Positions 27,862 to 39,030 of a stretch of DNA of 64,000 bases are shown here, one piece after another. Source of the DNA: Cristatella mucedo (taxonomy: Eukaryota > Bryozoa > Phylactolaemata > Cristatellidae); contig WPIO01000145.1 in the NCBI GenBank assembly GCA_009760855.2, positions 521,001-585,000 of the forward strand, written 5' to 3'. The notes beneath the pieces were generated by a model, which had not been told where the DNA came from, did no database searches, and saw only the letters and a list, made by a program, of their open reading frames with translations. Both the position numbers and the translations under genes were made by a program. The number at the start of each line of letters is the position of its first letter. Position 1 is the first letter of the stretch.

Positions 27862-29497
27862 CAACTAGTCGTCCGAGCTGTCGGGTGCAGCACCGGCACA
27901 GACCGGTTGGGCTGGAGAGGCATCGAGTTGTGCCACATGAGCAATGTCGAGATCCGATGCACAGCAGCCTCAAGGCTGCGCATGCTGGTGCTGCTGCCGC
28001 CGACATCCACCAGCATTGTGATGGCCTGTTGAATAGTGCTCACTGCTTCCATTCAGAGGAGGGAGAGGGGTATTTTTCAGCCACAGACTTCGCGCACGAC
28101 TCTGCCGCGTCTAGCAGCAGTAGCGCGCATCGCCCTTGGTCGATGCTGTGTGGCGCCGATGTGCTGACCATACACTTCCGTTGTTAGGCCAGCAAGTTCT
28201 CGTCGCCCACAAGCCTGACTACGTCCGGCTTCGCGGCGATGCGCTGCCGCTGCGAGTCACTGAGGTGCAGGATGTGCTCGGCTTGATGCTTGGCCTGCAC
28301 ACGGCGCAGGTAGCGTGCGCCGAAGCGAGCAAGCAGCGCAGCCTCAGCAGAAGCTCTGCTGCAAGCGCGCTCAGGAGCGCCACTGACCTTGGCCCTTCTT
28401 TCAGTGCTGCTCGGTCGGTTCCGGTGCCGTACGGTAGCTCTACGTTAGCTGCCTGTCCTGACCGTGGCTTCCGAGCAAGAGCCGGCTTGAGTCGCCTTCG
28501 TCCTAACCCCTCCAGATTGTAGAAGGGTTATCCTAGTGGCAAGCATATTTTCGTTTTTGAATACATTAGGTGTCTAGCTGTTTCAATGGGCTAATTAACT
28601 AATGCTGTCTTCCCCTTCATCCCCTGCTATGGTGAGCTGCTATCGTTCCTGTTTTTTTTGGGGGGGGGAACACGTGCTGCTCTGTCGAACCAAGTCAGTT
28701 GTCATTGCTAGCTCACGGGACGTTTATTACCTGGCCGGCTTGTACTGCCTGGCCGGCTCCCTCCTTGCTGTCAGCTTGACATTCGGTGGAGTTCCTGTAT
28801 TTTGGAAACACATTTGCATTGGCCCGTGCCAGAGTCATTTGCATCGTTCAGTCTGGCCCCCTGCTTGTCCTCCAGTTTTTCGAGCTGCTCGCCTTCTCGG
28901 AATCGTTGACACACGAATTGTCGAGGGCTTCGGTTTGAGCCTGCAAGCCACTCATACGCGACTGCAGCAGCAGCTTGGACCTGCGACCAGTCAACACCTC
29001 ACGCTTGTCTCAGCCAGTAACGTCTCTGCTGCCTTGTCCTGTCTTGCTCTCATCTGCTCTTCTGCCACCAAATGTTTGCTTGCCACCAGCCTTCTGTCCT
29101 CCTTATCCGCAGGGTTGGAAGTATGTCTCCGGCCGTCAGTGACCCGTGCAGCTCTGAGTACTGCTTGTGCTGCGCTTGTACTTGTCAGTACGCGCCTCCG
29201 AGCAGCAGTGCTGCTTTGAATAAATGGACCCAAGTGGAACGAGAGGCTATGATGCAGCTCTAATTTGAGCCACAAGCTGATTTATCAGCAATCGCCCAGT
29301 TCCAGAGCAGTGAAACTTACGTAGCTCAATTTCTTTACTCGAAATCTTTCCAGTACGATAGCTGACGACCCTATTGACAATAGTGCTTATGCCCCTAACA
29401 CACGAACGAATGCGCACGTGATCATCCACTTCTGGTTCCCTTATTCATGCACGCTGAGCTAGACTTGCTCACAGAAGATCGAGAGCTGCTGAGGTGC

Positions 29498-29545
<48 letters not shown>

Positions 29546-32500
29546 CAGAGAGCTTTACTGCTGCTACTCTGTGGCCCGCTGCCAGCCACCGTCTGATGGT
29601 GTCCATGGCTACACACAGTCCCAGCTAGCAGCAAGCGGGAAGGGCGCTAGACCGAGCCCGTTGCTGCGATATGATCGATTGGCTGTGCGTTGAATTTTGC
29701 AGGGCCCAGGGCCATTGGGTATCAGGGTCGGGCATGACACTGCACGGCGCTGGCTGTAGCAGCGCCGTGCAGCTTCGGGATCTGTGCTGTCTGAATGGCT
29801 CTGCCGGTGCCCCCCTTGGGAGAAGCGAATGTGCAACACGAATTGTCATTTTCTAGGATGTCAAATGGAATGGGCTGTTCAGCGGCAATGCTTTTCAGCG
29901 GCCCAGGGCGGCCGTGCTGCTAGTCGCCGAGGGTGCAGCCGGCCAATCGCCGACCCTTCGAAGTCACGCAACCTATGCCATCGATGCGGTAAGAGTCGGC
30001 AATGGAGGAAGCTATCGGCTTGCAGTAGCAGCACTGACTCGAGTGCATGCGCTCGAGCCTGCCGGAATTCAAACCTGTCTCCTGCAATACGCTTAGGGTA
30101 GCTCTTTCATCTTGCTATTCGCAAACCGTCCAGTCCAGGACTGCTGGTGGCAGTGGCCTGATAGGCGCCTCGAGACTAGCCTTCCTGTTTTGCTCGGCCA
30201 CACAACGTGTTACACAGCGAGCGTGCTTTTTGAAGCCGCCATGTCTGAATTGCAGGACGACGTAGTGGTGTCGACCTCCAAGCTAGAAAGTCGCCTGCAG
30301 GCACTGTACGGCAAGAACGCACTTACAGTCGAGCTGTCGCAGCAGTACAAGGTGAGTGAGTGAGTGACTCTGCCTCCCCTTCTCCGCTCCACTGCTGTTG
30401 CTGCTGCCTGTGAATTGCCACACACTGAGGCTGTTCGAATTGCTTCGGGTAGGCCATTATACTTTTGTGTTAATGCGGTTTGTTTCTTTTTTCCGCGAGC
30501 GTGAGGTGATTGTGACTTGTACCTGCACTTGGCCTGCTCTCCCCCAAGTGGTCTCTGACCCTTGTTATCATAGAGTGCTGTACGAATGTCTTATCATTAT
30601 TTTTGTAATTGTTATCCCTCTCACTCTTGAAGCCGTCCACCTTCCGGTCCAGCAGCAACCATGGCCACCGGTATTTTAGAACGTTGGAGCATGTGCCACG
30701 TTTTGCTTTGACAAAGGAAGCACGTGCCTCATTGGTCTGTCAAAGTTAATCCCTGACCTCTAGCAGTGATGCCCGAGTGTCCTATCTCAGCTAATAATAA
30801 TAATAATAATACACTTGATAAAGTGCCCTCAGAGAACTTAATCTCTTTCTAGGCGCTTTACATTTGCTGCAAAGGGAAATGCAATTGAATGGTAAGTAAA
30901 ATCATGCTTGAAAAACAAACACAGTGAATAATATGGTTAGGGGTGACATCGTTTGTTCATGCAGCAATGTCAGGTTCTCTATGGGTACAGTGCTTACACC
31001 AGGCTGTTAAACATGGCTGCCAGTGTATTGTTTTTATTTACTTTAAATAAACAATTTAGTTATTTTTTCCATTTAGAGTTTATCTCTAATACTTAAATAC
31101 TAACCCTAAGACCTAAAGTCTAAAACAAAAAAAAATACAAAATCTAACCAGTAAACCGTAAACCCCAAAGCTTTACAACCCCTAAATACTAAACTAAAAA
31201 TCCCTAACCCTAAGCTGGAAAGATAACTAAAAACGTGTTTATTTAACGTAAATATTAACTTACGCTGGCTGCTGCGTTGAACAGCCTGCTAGTTTTGTGG
31301 CTTACTTTTAGGTCCCTTCATTTTTTGGCTCCAGCCTATCTATCAAATCTACTGCCCCACCAGGTCAAGCATCGTACCGTCCGCTGTTCGGAATCTATCA
31401 GTTTATCAATACCTTGTACAAACCTCAAATCCTTTGGAGACAGTGCATTTCGTTCGTATGCTCCTAAAGCCTGGAACTCACTCCCGACTTTCGACACAAC
31501 ATCCCCTGACTTGACCACATTTAAAAAGAACTTACAAATGCTCCCATTTAGGACAGCATTTAGTGGGTCCCTGTGATTTGTCCTTCGTGTGCTTATGCGT
31601 GCTGACACTGTGCATGCTGCCACTAACCACATTTGCATGCTGACCCTGTGCATGTCACCCCTAACCATGTTATTCATGTTGTTTATCTAGCATGATATTA
31701 CTCACCATTCGATCGTGTTTCATTTGCAGCGAATGTAAAACACCTAGAAAGAGATTGAGTTCTCTGAGTGCCCTTTATCAAGTGTATTATTATTACGAGC
31801 ACTGTGCCATAGATAACCTGATATTGCTGTATGAACAAACGTCGCCTTATTAGCTGCTTAGCTACGACCAAAGCTGGCACCGGCGGTGGGGGGGGAGTGG
31901 GGCACTTCACTCCACGTCGTGCTGTCGTCACTAACGTGCTCAGGCACCCTTGTTGCCCGGGCCACTCTCCGTGCCGTGTCTCAAGTTTGCTGTGTACTGC
32001 CTTTAGCAAGTAACAGTAGCCCATGATACGATGTGTGAGTGACTTGGACTCTGGGCCCCTCATGATTAGCCTAGCTAAGTGGAGCTGAGCGTGCGCACTT
32101 CTGCCATGGTTTTAACAAAGGCCAAAGTGGTGCGAGATGCGTTCTCTCTATAAGACCACTCTGAGTTGCCCCACTGTTGCACATTATGTGGAATTGTGTT
32201 GCCAAGCAACATTTGCCCGCCGTTTCGTTACAGCTGAGTGACGTGCAGGATGCACACTCACCCCTCTTTGATGACGTGCCAAGCGGAAAGCGTGCCATCG
32301 TGCATTCACTACGCACGGATCCCGAGTCGGTGGTGTCGGACAGCCTCCACACAGGATCGCTGAACGTCAGCGATCCTGACTACTACCACACTGTAGCTGA
32401 GCTAGAGACTGCTCGACATCTGTTAAAGAGGGTGAGCAACCTTTTTTAGCTGGCGCCACCTTCCCCACCCCTACCCTCCGCTTGAGAGTGTAACCTGCTC

Positions 32501-35500
32501 TTTGCGTTGGCAGCTTGCCGATTTCCCCAAGATTGTATGCTAGTGCAATGTAGTAGCAGTGGCAGGAAGGGGTGGGCAGTTGGAAAGTTAGCAGATTGAT
32601 AGGTGACAGGTAGGGAGATGAGTGGGGTGGGAGCAGGGGAGGGAGGGGCTAGGCACGGATGTGATAGCAGCTCACTGGTGCAGCATCTCTACTCCTGGCT
32701 GATATAGTCAAAGACGACTGCTGGCCCTCTGGACCCTATACCCACTGTTCTTCTGCTGCGCATACATCTACTGCTGCCATGCATAGCTAACATAATAAAT
32801 ATGTCCTTAGCCACAGGTCTCGTCCTTGCACATTTCGAAAAGGTGGTCAGGCTTCTCATTAAGAAAGTGACACTGGACCAGGAGAACCTAAGCAACATCC
32901 ACCCAGTCTCCCCACTGCTGTTACTATCAAAGACACTGGTACGACTTGTCGCCGACCAGCCAAATGGTTACATAAAAACACCAAACAAGCACTGCGAGCA
33001 AGTAAATTTCGGTCAGGATTTTGAGCTAATCACTACACAGAGCCTGCATTGCTTTGGGTGTATAATGATCTTCTCAGGAATTAAGACTTATGTTAGGTCT
33101 CTCAGCTTATTTTGCTTGATATTGCAGCAACGTTTGATGCAATTGATCACCAAGTCCTGAGTGCCTCTCATCTTGCCTGGGCATCACGGGCACTTCAGTG
33201 CAATGGTTTAGGTCCTATCTCAGTGGGAGATTTATTTGATGCCAATGGGAAACAATCATCCGAGGAGCGTCTAAAGTATCTCAGACTCTATGCTTGGCCC
33301 GCTACCTTTCACAATGTATATTCTCCCTCTTGCCGATATAATTGCCAAGCACAATCCAGGCTTTCCTTTTTATGCGGATGACACGTTTACCTATGTTTTG
33401 ATCCCTTCCAGTGTGTCATATTCTCTCAGCTCCCTTGATGCATGTAATACTGACATTTGCTCTTGGATGGCAACAACTTTTCTCAGATTGAATGATGACA
33501 ACAACTTTTCTCAAATTGAATGGCGATAAAACTAGCTTGCAAGTTATGGGCAAGCCTAGTGTGACCCAGAAATGGGAAAACCAATCCCTAAAAATTAGCT
33601 CTGCCAGCATATCTTCTATAGCATGTGCACGAAATCTAGATGTCCTGTTCTAAAGTCTGGTTTGACCCAGTGGTTAAGGTGCTTGCACCGAGGTCGTGGG
33701 CTCGAGCCCATGGCGTGTGTGAAGTGCCTGAATAGAGATTAAGTTCTCTTAGGGCGCTATGCAAATGAATTATATATAAAGTGGCCTTTCACCAGACGAC
33801 CAGCTCCACAGTCGAGTCTTCTTACTTTCAGCTATGGAACACTGCAAAAAATTTGGGCTTAATTGGACAGGGATATCACATCCAAGTTGGTTCATACTTT
33901 TGTGACATCCGTCTTGACTTCTGTGACCCCTTTTGCAGGTCCTCCGACCTGTGCAATTAGGCCTTCTTAGGTGGTTCAAAACACTGCTGCTAGTCTTTCG
34001 TGATCATGACAGTTGCAATGTTACACCACTTTTCCCCTACTTGCACTGGCTCACTATCAAGTAGCGTATCGAACTCAAGGTTTTGTTTTTCACTTTTGAG
34101 TCTCTTCATTCCCTGACTTCAGCCTACTTAGCAAGCTAGCTACTCCCTAATTAAGCTAGACATCGTACCACTCTCTCGTCTGACTCAAGTATATGCCTCT
34201 AACTAATCTAAAATCCCCAGGAGACCGTGCTTTTAGTGTGCGTGCTCCTAAAACCTTGAACTCACTCCCGACTGACGTCACAATGTTCTCTGACGACATT
34301 TAAAAAAGCTAACGACACACCTGTTCCTCACAGCATGTTCTCGGTCCTTGGTAAATTTCTTTTGTGGGCTTATGCCTGCTGACGCTATGCATCTTACCGT
34401 TAAACATATTGTCATGCTTCTTTACAGCATATGTAAAAGTGCTTAGAGGGGGAGAGAGAGGCAGACAAGACATTCACAGATAAACTGCTATGCATGTCAG
34501 AGCAGGGAGTTAGTAAATGCTGGCAGGCCATGGTAGAAGCACATGGCAAAAGGTAGCCTGCAATGTGAGGTCATGAGCACCAAGGAGTGTGCTGCTGTGT
34601 GCTCGTTTGCGGCTGCTACGAGCCGTATGTAATGGAGCTGTCGGTATGCAGATCCTACATTAGCCTGCTGCTAGCTCTTGCCGTGTTATGGCACCAGTGG
34701 GAAGGTTGAGCAATAATATGCACAGGCTGTGCCATCAGGCAGTGGTGAAGTCTTGGCACATAGCTCTGCAGCACCCTCTCCCATTAGCATTTGTCGGTGC
34801 TGTTGGCATTTATGCCGATGCTGCCAGTTCTTGCAGAGGCGTTTGAGAGTCTCAGCGCTAGGCGGCAGCCTTGCCTTCTTGGGCAGCATTTCTTTTATCA
34901 TTGGTTAGTGGAACGATCTCTCGAAATAGAAATCGGCTTGACTGTTTCTCGCCGGATGTACAGTTACGAATTGTAACAGCCATTCACTCTTGTTGATGTG
35001 GTCAAGATGGACCTGATTCAGTGAGCCTGTGGCTCACACACTTGGATGGAAGGTTGGTTCATGAACTACGCAGCAAATTTTCGGTTAGGCCAATCGCTGG
35101 GAGGGGATGGGCTGATTTAACAGCCACATTTGCATAGCAGTAGAAGAGCCTTAAACAGGTATCGCTACCCCTTGCAGTTGGCAATACAGGATCGACCACT
35201 GCTGGATTCGAACCCATGGCCTCGGTCGTGAAAGAGCAAACATCTTACCTCCGGGGCTAACAATAAAGGGTCGCCCACTGCAGGATTCGAACCCACGACC
35301 TCGGTCTTGAAAAGGGTGAACATCCCACCTCCTCGGCTAACAATGGAGCTGGTGGAAGGTCCTTAAAGCTTCGATTTGCTTAAACTGTTTAAGGTGGCTG
35401 CAAGTATGCAAGGCCGTTAGTTGTAAATCAAGAGTCTAACGAAACACAACTCGATGTCCAAGGAAGTGATAATGGTAATAAAAAAAGTGCGCAAAAGTGA

Positions 35501-37381
35501 GCTCAACGAAAGGTGTCAAGAGTTTGATTAAGATTCGTGTCTAACGGTCTCCCTTTCTTAATAATAATAGTGGCTCAATCAAAATTAGCATGGTAGGCAT
35601 TCATTTTTGGACAAATCTCAGTTTTGATATGAATGGATTTTGATCAAAACTGAGCTAATTGTGCCGAATGTTTGCACAACTATAGCAGACCACGTGAGAG
35701 ACAAGTGGGGAATAAGTGTCACGCTTTAGAAAGGTCCCCTGAACTCAGTGCAGCTTGCAGCGGCTATAAGAGATCAAAGAGAATGCTAACGAGCCTGAGC
35801 AGGCTGGATGACACCACCTCCAAACTTCGGGCTTTGCAAATCCGATGGCTTTACTGCGTGATTTTTCACAAGTATTTGCTAGGATCGTGCATAAAATGCA
35901 TTCAGTTTCCACACGTGCGAATTGTCAGTTATGTGCACAAGAAAAGTGGCCGTCCGCTCTCAGAGTTGTCATATGCCGTCACATGTCACTGCAGCATTGA
36001 TGACAATCAGCCTTCTTAAAATTAGGTTTTGTGAATCATTTGTTGTAATAGTTGCAAAGAGCGGCTCAACGCCTGCACCGTGAGGCACAGACGTCGGCTT
36101 TCTGTTGCAATAGGTAGCCCAACTTGCAAAATAGCAAGCAGTATTGTGAAGTTTCCCACGTTTGCAGTAATTAATTTAGACTGCGGCTATAGGCAGCCTG
36201 GATCGAAGGCACGTCTTTGCATTAATGCAGTCGAGGCAAAAAAAATCTATCGTGACTTAACTGTCGAGGAAACGCTTTCTCGTGTGATGCGAAAGCTCCG
36301 GCACACAGACCCATTGACTCAGCTCAGCGTGGCTGCGTGTGGCCGGCTCGGGTGTGAAAGGTCGTGAACACTCGTGCCTATCGGTCGTCGATTCATCTGT
36401 GAGCTGCAGCTCAGAGCCACGGCACTTGCACTGTCGGAACCGTTCGGCAGAGCAGCGGCGGCTGACCATCGCTGGAAGGGGCGCCATGGCCTGCACGCAC
36501 GCGAGCTTCACATTTGTTCGTGCAGGCTGGTCAGAGGCAGTCCGCAGCGATAGCCGATGGCACCGCAGCGGCACCTCACGCCGACCTCTTCACCATCTAC
36601 TTGGACGGCTTCCTCAAAGTGGCGACCGCCCGCGGTTTCGAGTCCGCAGAGGCTCGAAGCTCGTGGCAGCTGACCGACGATGGCCTGCGCAAGGTCGGTG
36701 CACGCTCACACGTGCCGGGCGATAGGCGTGCCATCGTGTCGCTCGCTCCTGGCACAGGCCTCTCGCTGACTGCTGTGCCAAGCTCTGCAGTGCTTGTCGT
36801 TTTGTAGGTCGTCGACGCGGCACGAAAGGCGTACGACGACGACGCTGTAGTGCTGCTGCTGACCATGAAGCCGGTCGCGCTGACGGCGGAGGAGCGAGCT
36901 CTGCGCTCGCGGCAGGCGCGCAGCTTGCTGACCGTTGCGGACTCGGTGAGTCTAGTGAGGACCCGCTGCCGCCGCCACCTTTTTTTTTATGCCATGCCCC
37001 TCCCTAGAAGCGCCTGCCCTCCCCTTCCCACCGCCGTCGGCGTCGAGACGAGACGGGAGTGTCGCCCGCCGTTGACAATGTCCCTTTCCTCATCCAGCCT
37101 GCCAGGCCCCGTCGGTCGTGTGGGAGTCTATGTCTGCAATTGCGCTCAGCCTCGATCTTGCTTATTGTCAGTTGAGCTATCAAAACTGGACCAACGGCAC
37201 CATCAACCTGGCGGCGTCGTACAGTTCTGACTACAATGCGATATTCAACATCATCCTGTGGTTCTGCATCATATTCTTCCTGGTCGTGGTCTACGTGGCG
37301 TTTGGCATTTGGCACATGGATCCTGGCCGCGAGAGCATCATCTACCGCATGACAATGCAGAGGACCAAGAAAGACAACTAG
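25763..37381 (+). CDS. ATP6AP2: ATP6AP2, V-ATPase accessory protein 2 / (pro)renin receptor
   Basis: Eight exons: 25763-25832, 28188-28309, 29857-29988, 30256-30351, 32234-32431, 36526-36693, 36808-36945 and 37106-37381. All junctions are GT-AG with agreeing phases, giving 399 residues (human is 350). The family protein helps assemble the V-ATPase in the secretory and endolysosomal pathway and also binds prorenin and Wnt receptors in vertebrates. Residues 1-24 form a signal peptide. The luminal domain shows family blocks such as WNGLFSGNAFQRPRA. RQAR at 297-300 aligns with the vertebrate RKTR processing site. NWT at 335 is a possible glycosylation sequon. A membrane span covers about 354-377 and is followed by the family signature MDPGRESIIYRMT. 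The C-terminus KKDN fits a KKxx ER-retrieval signal. The signature and colinear exons make the identity secure. Introns hold LINE, SINE and TIR-element insertions. Confidence 0.96.
27827..27861 (+). repeat. (GA)n microsatellite
   Basis: About 17 GA units in the first ATP6AP2 intron. Confidence 0.95.
29500..29541 (+). repeat. (GA)n microsatellite
   Basis: About 20 GA units in the second ATP6AP2 intron, ending GGGAGACAGAGAG. Confidence 0.95.
30793..30930 (-). mobile_element. LINE family A 3' tail
   Basis: An antisense tail with (AAT)n, acacttgataaagtgccctc and gcgctttacatttgctgcaa. It lies in the fourth ATP6AP2 intron, just left of the TIR element. Confidence 0.85.
30945..31858. mobile_element. 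Foldback/TIR DNA element, copy 1, split by a LINE
   Basis: The left arm starts near 30948 (GTTTGTTCATGCAGCAATGT..). The right arm ends at about 31858 and reads, in reverse complement, GTTTGTTCATACAGCAATAT followed by the same AGGTT.TCTATGG..ACAGTGCT order. The middle is AT-rich with many CTAAACC-like words (31080-31215). The right arm is interrupted between CCTGCTAG (ending 31292) and GAGCACTG (from 31797) by a family A LINE. It has no transposase, so it is non-autonomous. The superfamily is unknown. Confidence 0.8.
31293..31796 (+). mobile_element. LINE family A 3' end inserted in the TIR element
   Basis: A 5'-truncated copy starting at TTTTGTGGCTTACTTTTAGG. It encodes FLAPAYLSNLLPHQVKHRTV and SYAPKAWNSLP up to a stop after FSGSL (near 31576). 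The full 3'UTR and the tail cctagaaagagattgagttc with ATT repeats follow. It gives the clearest view of the family A C-terminus and 3' end. Confidence 0.9.
32690..34460 (+). mobile_element. LINE family A, long degenerate copy
   Basis: Spans from upstream of the RT domain (32830 onward) through motif A remnants near 33112 (LDIAATFDAIDH) and a frame with FPFYADDTFTYVL near 33360, where the catalytic YADD is kept, to the 3'UTR near 34460. Frameshifts and stops are frequent. It is interrupted by SINE 1 at 33657-33777. It lies in the fifth ATP6AP2 intron (32432-36525). Confidence 0.9.
33657..33777 (+). mobile_element. tRNA-derived SINE family 1, with target-site duplication
   Basis: A box TGACCCAGTGGTTAAGGTGC, B box GGTCGTGGGCTCGAGCC, 3' end GAATAGAGATTAAGTTCTCT then GGGCGCTATGCAAATGAAT. 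It is flanked by AAAGT at 33652-33656 and 33778-33782, so both ends of the SINE are defined. It is inserted in the family A copy. Confidence 0.93.
35130..35342 (-). mobile_element. SINE family 2, antisense, with two tandem tRNA-like heads
   Basis: Read on the minus strand, two heads follow one another. Each has a B box (GGTCGTGGGTTCGAATCC at 35308-35285; GGCCATGGGTTCGAATCC at 35222-35205). They are followed by the body ending CTCTTCTACTGCTATGC. A single SINE would have one head. It lies in the fifth ATP6AP2 intron. Confidence 0.75.
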
Positions 37382-37399
37382 GAGGCTGCTGCTGCTCTC

Positions 37400-37467
37400 G
37401 AGGAGGCTGCTGCTGCTGCTGCTGCTGGCACCAGCACAGCACCAGCAGCAGCAGCAGCAGCCTCCTC
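37400..37467 (+). other. Long inverted repeat (CTG/CAG hairpin) in the ATP6AP2 3'UTR
   Basis: The left arm GAGGAGG(CTG)nG at 37400-37428 pairs with the right arm CCAGCAGCAG..CCTCCTC at 37442-37467. Allowing one extra CTG on the left, this is a 26-bp uninterrupted stem around a loop of about 13 nt. It begins 19 nt after the stop codon. Another CTG run follows at about 37482-37503. Confidence 0.85.
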
Positions 37468-37977
37468 ACGCGATTCCCCGGGCTGCTGCTGCTGCTGCTG
37501 CTGTCGCTGCTTCACTACTAACTGCTAATGCGTGCTGCTGCAAGGTTGCTGCCGCCGCTGCTGTGTAGCATCCTCATTGGTAGCTTGTAATTGGCTCGTG
37601 AACTGACTCCTGCTCCTCCCTCGAAGGGCTCTTACGCTGTGGGCCGCTAGCAAGCTGCTGCTGCTGCTGCTTGGGGGAGGGGCGCTTTTCGATGTGCGCC
37701 GTGTAGTATTTGCCCCCCCCCCCCTATCCTTCTGCATCCCTCTGTCTCTGCAGCTGTCTCTGCAGCGAATCCTCTTGGCTTGTGCCTCCTCGAATCGTGC
37801 TCTCTTGTGTATGTGCGATTGTACACTCGCTGTGTAAGCACTGATTAGCGATTAGGGGTTCAGCTAAGCAGTCGGTGCGACCGAAGCAAATGTTGATACG
37901 GTTAACTATTTTGCCCAATGGGCTCACGTCATTATTGTTCGTAGCGCCTAAGCATAAATTTACCGCCGTCTTTCGGT

Positions 37978-37983
37978 AATAAA
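37978..37983 (+). terminator. Candidate poly(A) signal of ATP6AP2
   Basis: AATAAA about 600 bp after the ATP6AP2 stop. It is the first canonical signal I found downstream on this strand. Confidence 0.5.
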
Positions 37984-38724
37984 ACGTCTATCTGCTATGG
38001 CTGACGCTAGGAATGTCTGCTGCTTCCTTCTCTGCCCGTTTGTCTCCCTCCTACTCCTTCACACCTCCCCCCCTCAACTCCTTTGCTTGTCGGCTGTGGC
38101 TGTTTGCTCTTTTGCTGCATCGTCTGCCAGAGTTCGGTCCAAGTTGCCTGGCCGTGCTCGCCAGAGGCCAGCATGCTTCTTCCGAGCAGGGAGCTTAACA
38201 GCACGGTTTTGAGTGGCCTCGGTTTGGTTGGCCAGCCTGGCACTGGCAACGTGTATATTTGCACCTTCCCGGTCCTTCCTTTTTTGACCCAAAGCAGTCT
38301 TCAAGGCATCAGCATTGTATTGCAAAGCAGTGTCGTATAGACAGTGTGCTAGCTCTCAGATGATCTGTGCCACAGCCTTACACGCAGCCACTAGTGGCTT
38401 CTAGGTTTATAAAACCCATTGCTGGCAAAAATCCTTTGCCTGGAACTACGCCATGAGCCTACAGGAAGCCGATCAGACGACGTGACAAGCAGGCAGTAGA
38501 AGTACAGCGTACAGAGCCGGTTGGTTATTGATTATGGCTTTACCCGACCTTGAGCTGAGTACCACTTTGTGCTAACCTGCAGCATTGCTCAGTAAAGCCA
38601 AGCCAACTTTCGTATAGATAAGCCTGCAATGCACAGGCGATTCTCGTTTGCCCAAGTCGCAGTCACACTTATGGACTTGTGTAGTGGAGATTTGGGGCAT
38701 CCTCTACGACACACGTCCCATGCT

Positions 38725-38935
38725 CATCATTTAGTGGGTCCCTGTGATTCGTCTTTGATGTGCTTATGCGTGCTGACACTGTGCATGCTGCCACTAACCA
38801 CATTTGCATGCTGACCCTGTGCATGTCACCCCTAACCATATTATTCATCTCGTTTGTTTTTCAAGCATGATTTTACTTAGATTGAGTTCTCTGAGGGCGC
38901 TTTATCAAGTGAATTATTATTATTATTATTATGCT
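38725..38935 (+). mobile_element. LINE family A 3'UTR and tail
   Basis: Begins at TTTAGTGGGTCCCTGTGATT, nearly identical to the 31.56 kb copy, and ends attgagttctctgagggcgc and (ATT)n. About 45 bp present in the 31.7 kb copy are missing before the final tail (after CAAGCATGATTTTACTTA). Confidence 0.9.
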
Positions 38936-38959
38936 CATAAACGGATGACTTTAAAAAAT

Positions 38960-39030
38960 ACATGTAAATCGTTCTTTGCATAGTGCCATAAGAGAACTTG
39001 AATCTCAATTCAGGCGCCTCATACTAGTGG
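38960..39030 (-). mobile_element. SINE family 1 tail fragment
   Basis: The reverse complement reads GGCGCCTGAATTGAGATTCA then AGTTCTCTTATGGCACTATG, which is the SINE 1 3' end without the tRNA head. Confidence 0.65.

Noticed and set aside
28602..29219. 205-codon plus-strand frame in ATP6AP2 intron 2
   Set aside because: It lies between two phase-matched ATP6AP2 exons and shows no similarity or splice support. Leu/Ser/Ala-rich chance frame.
35190..35345. True tRNA genes at the GGTTCGAATCC sites
   Set aside because: The arms do not form a full cloverleaf, and the same heads recur joined to SINE bodies, so they are SINE promoters.
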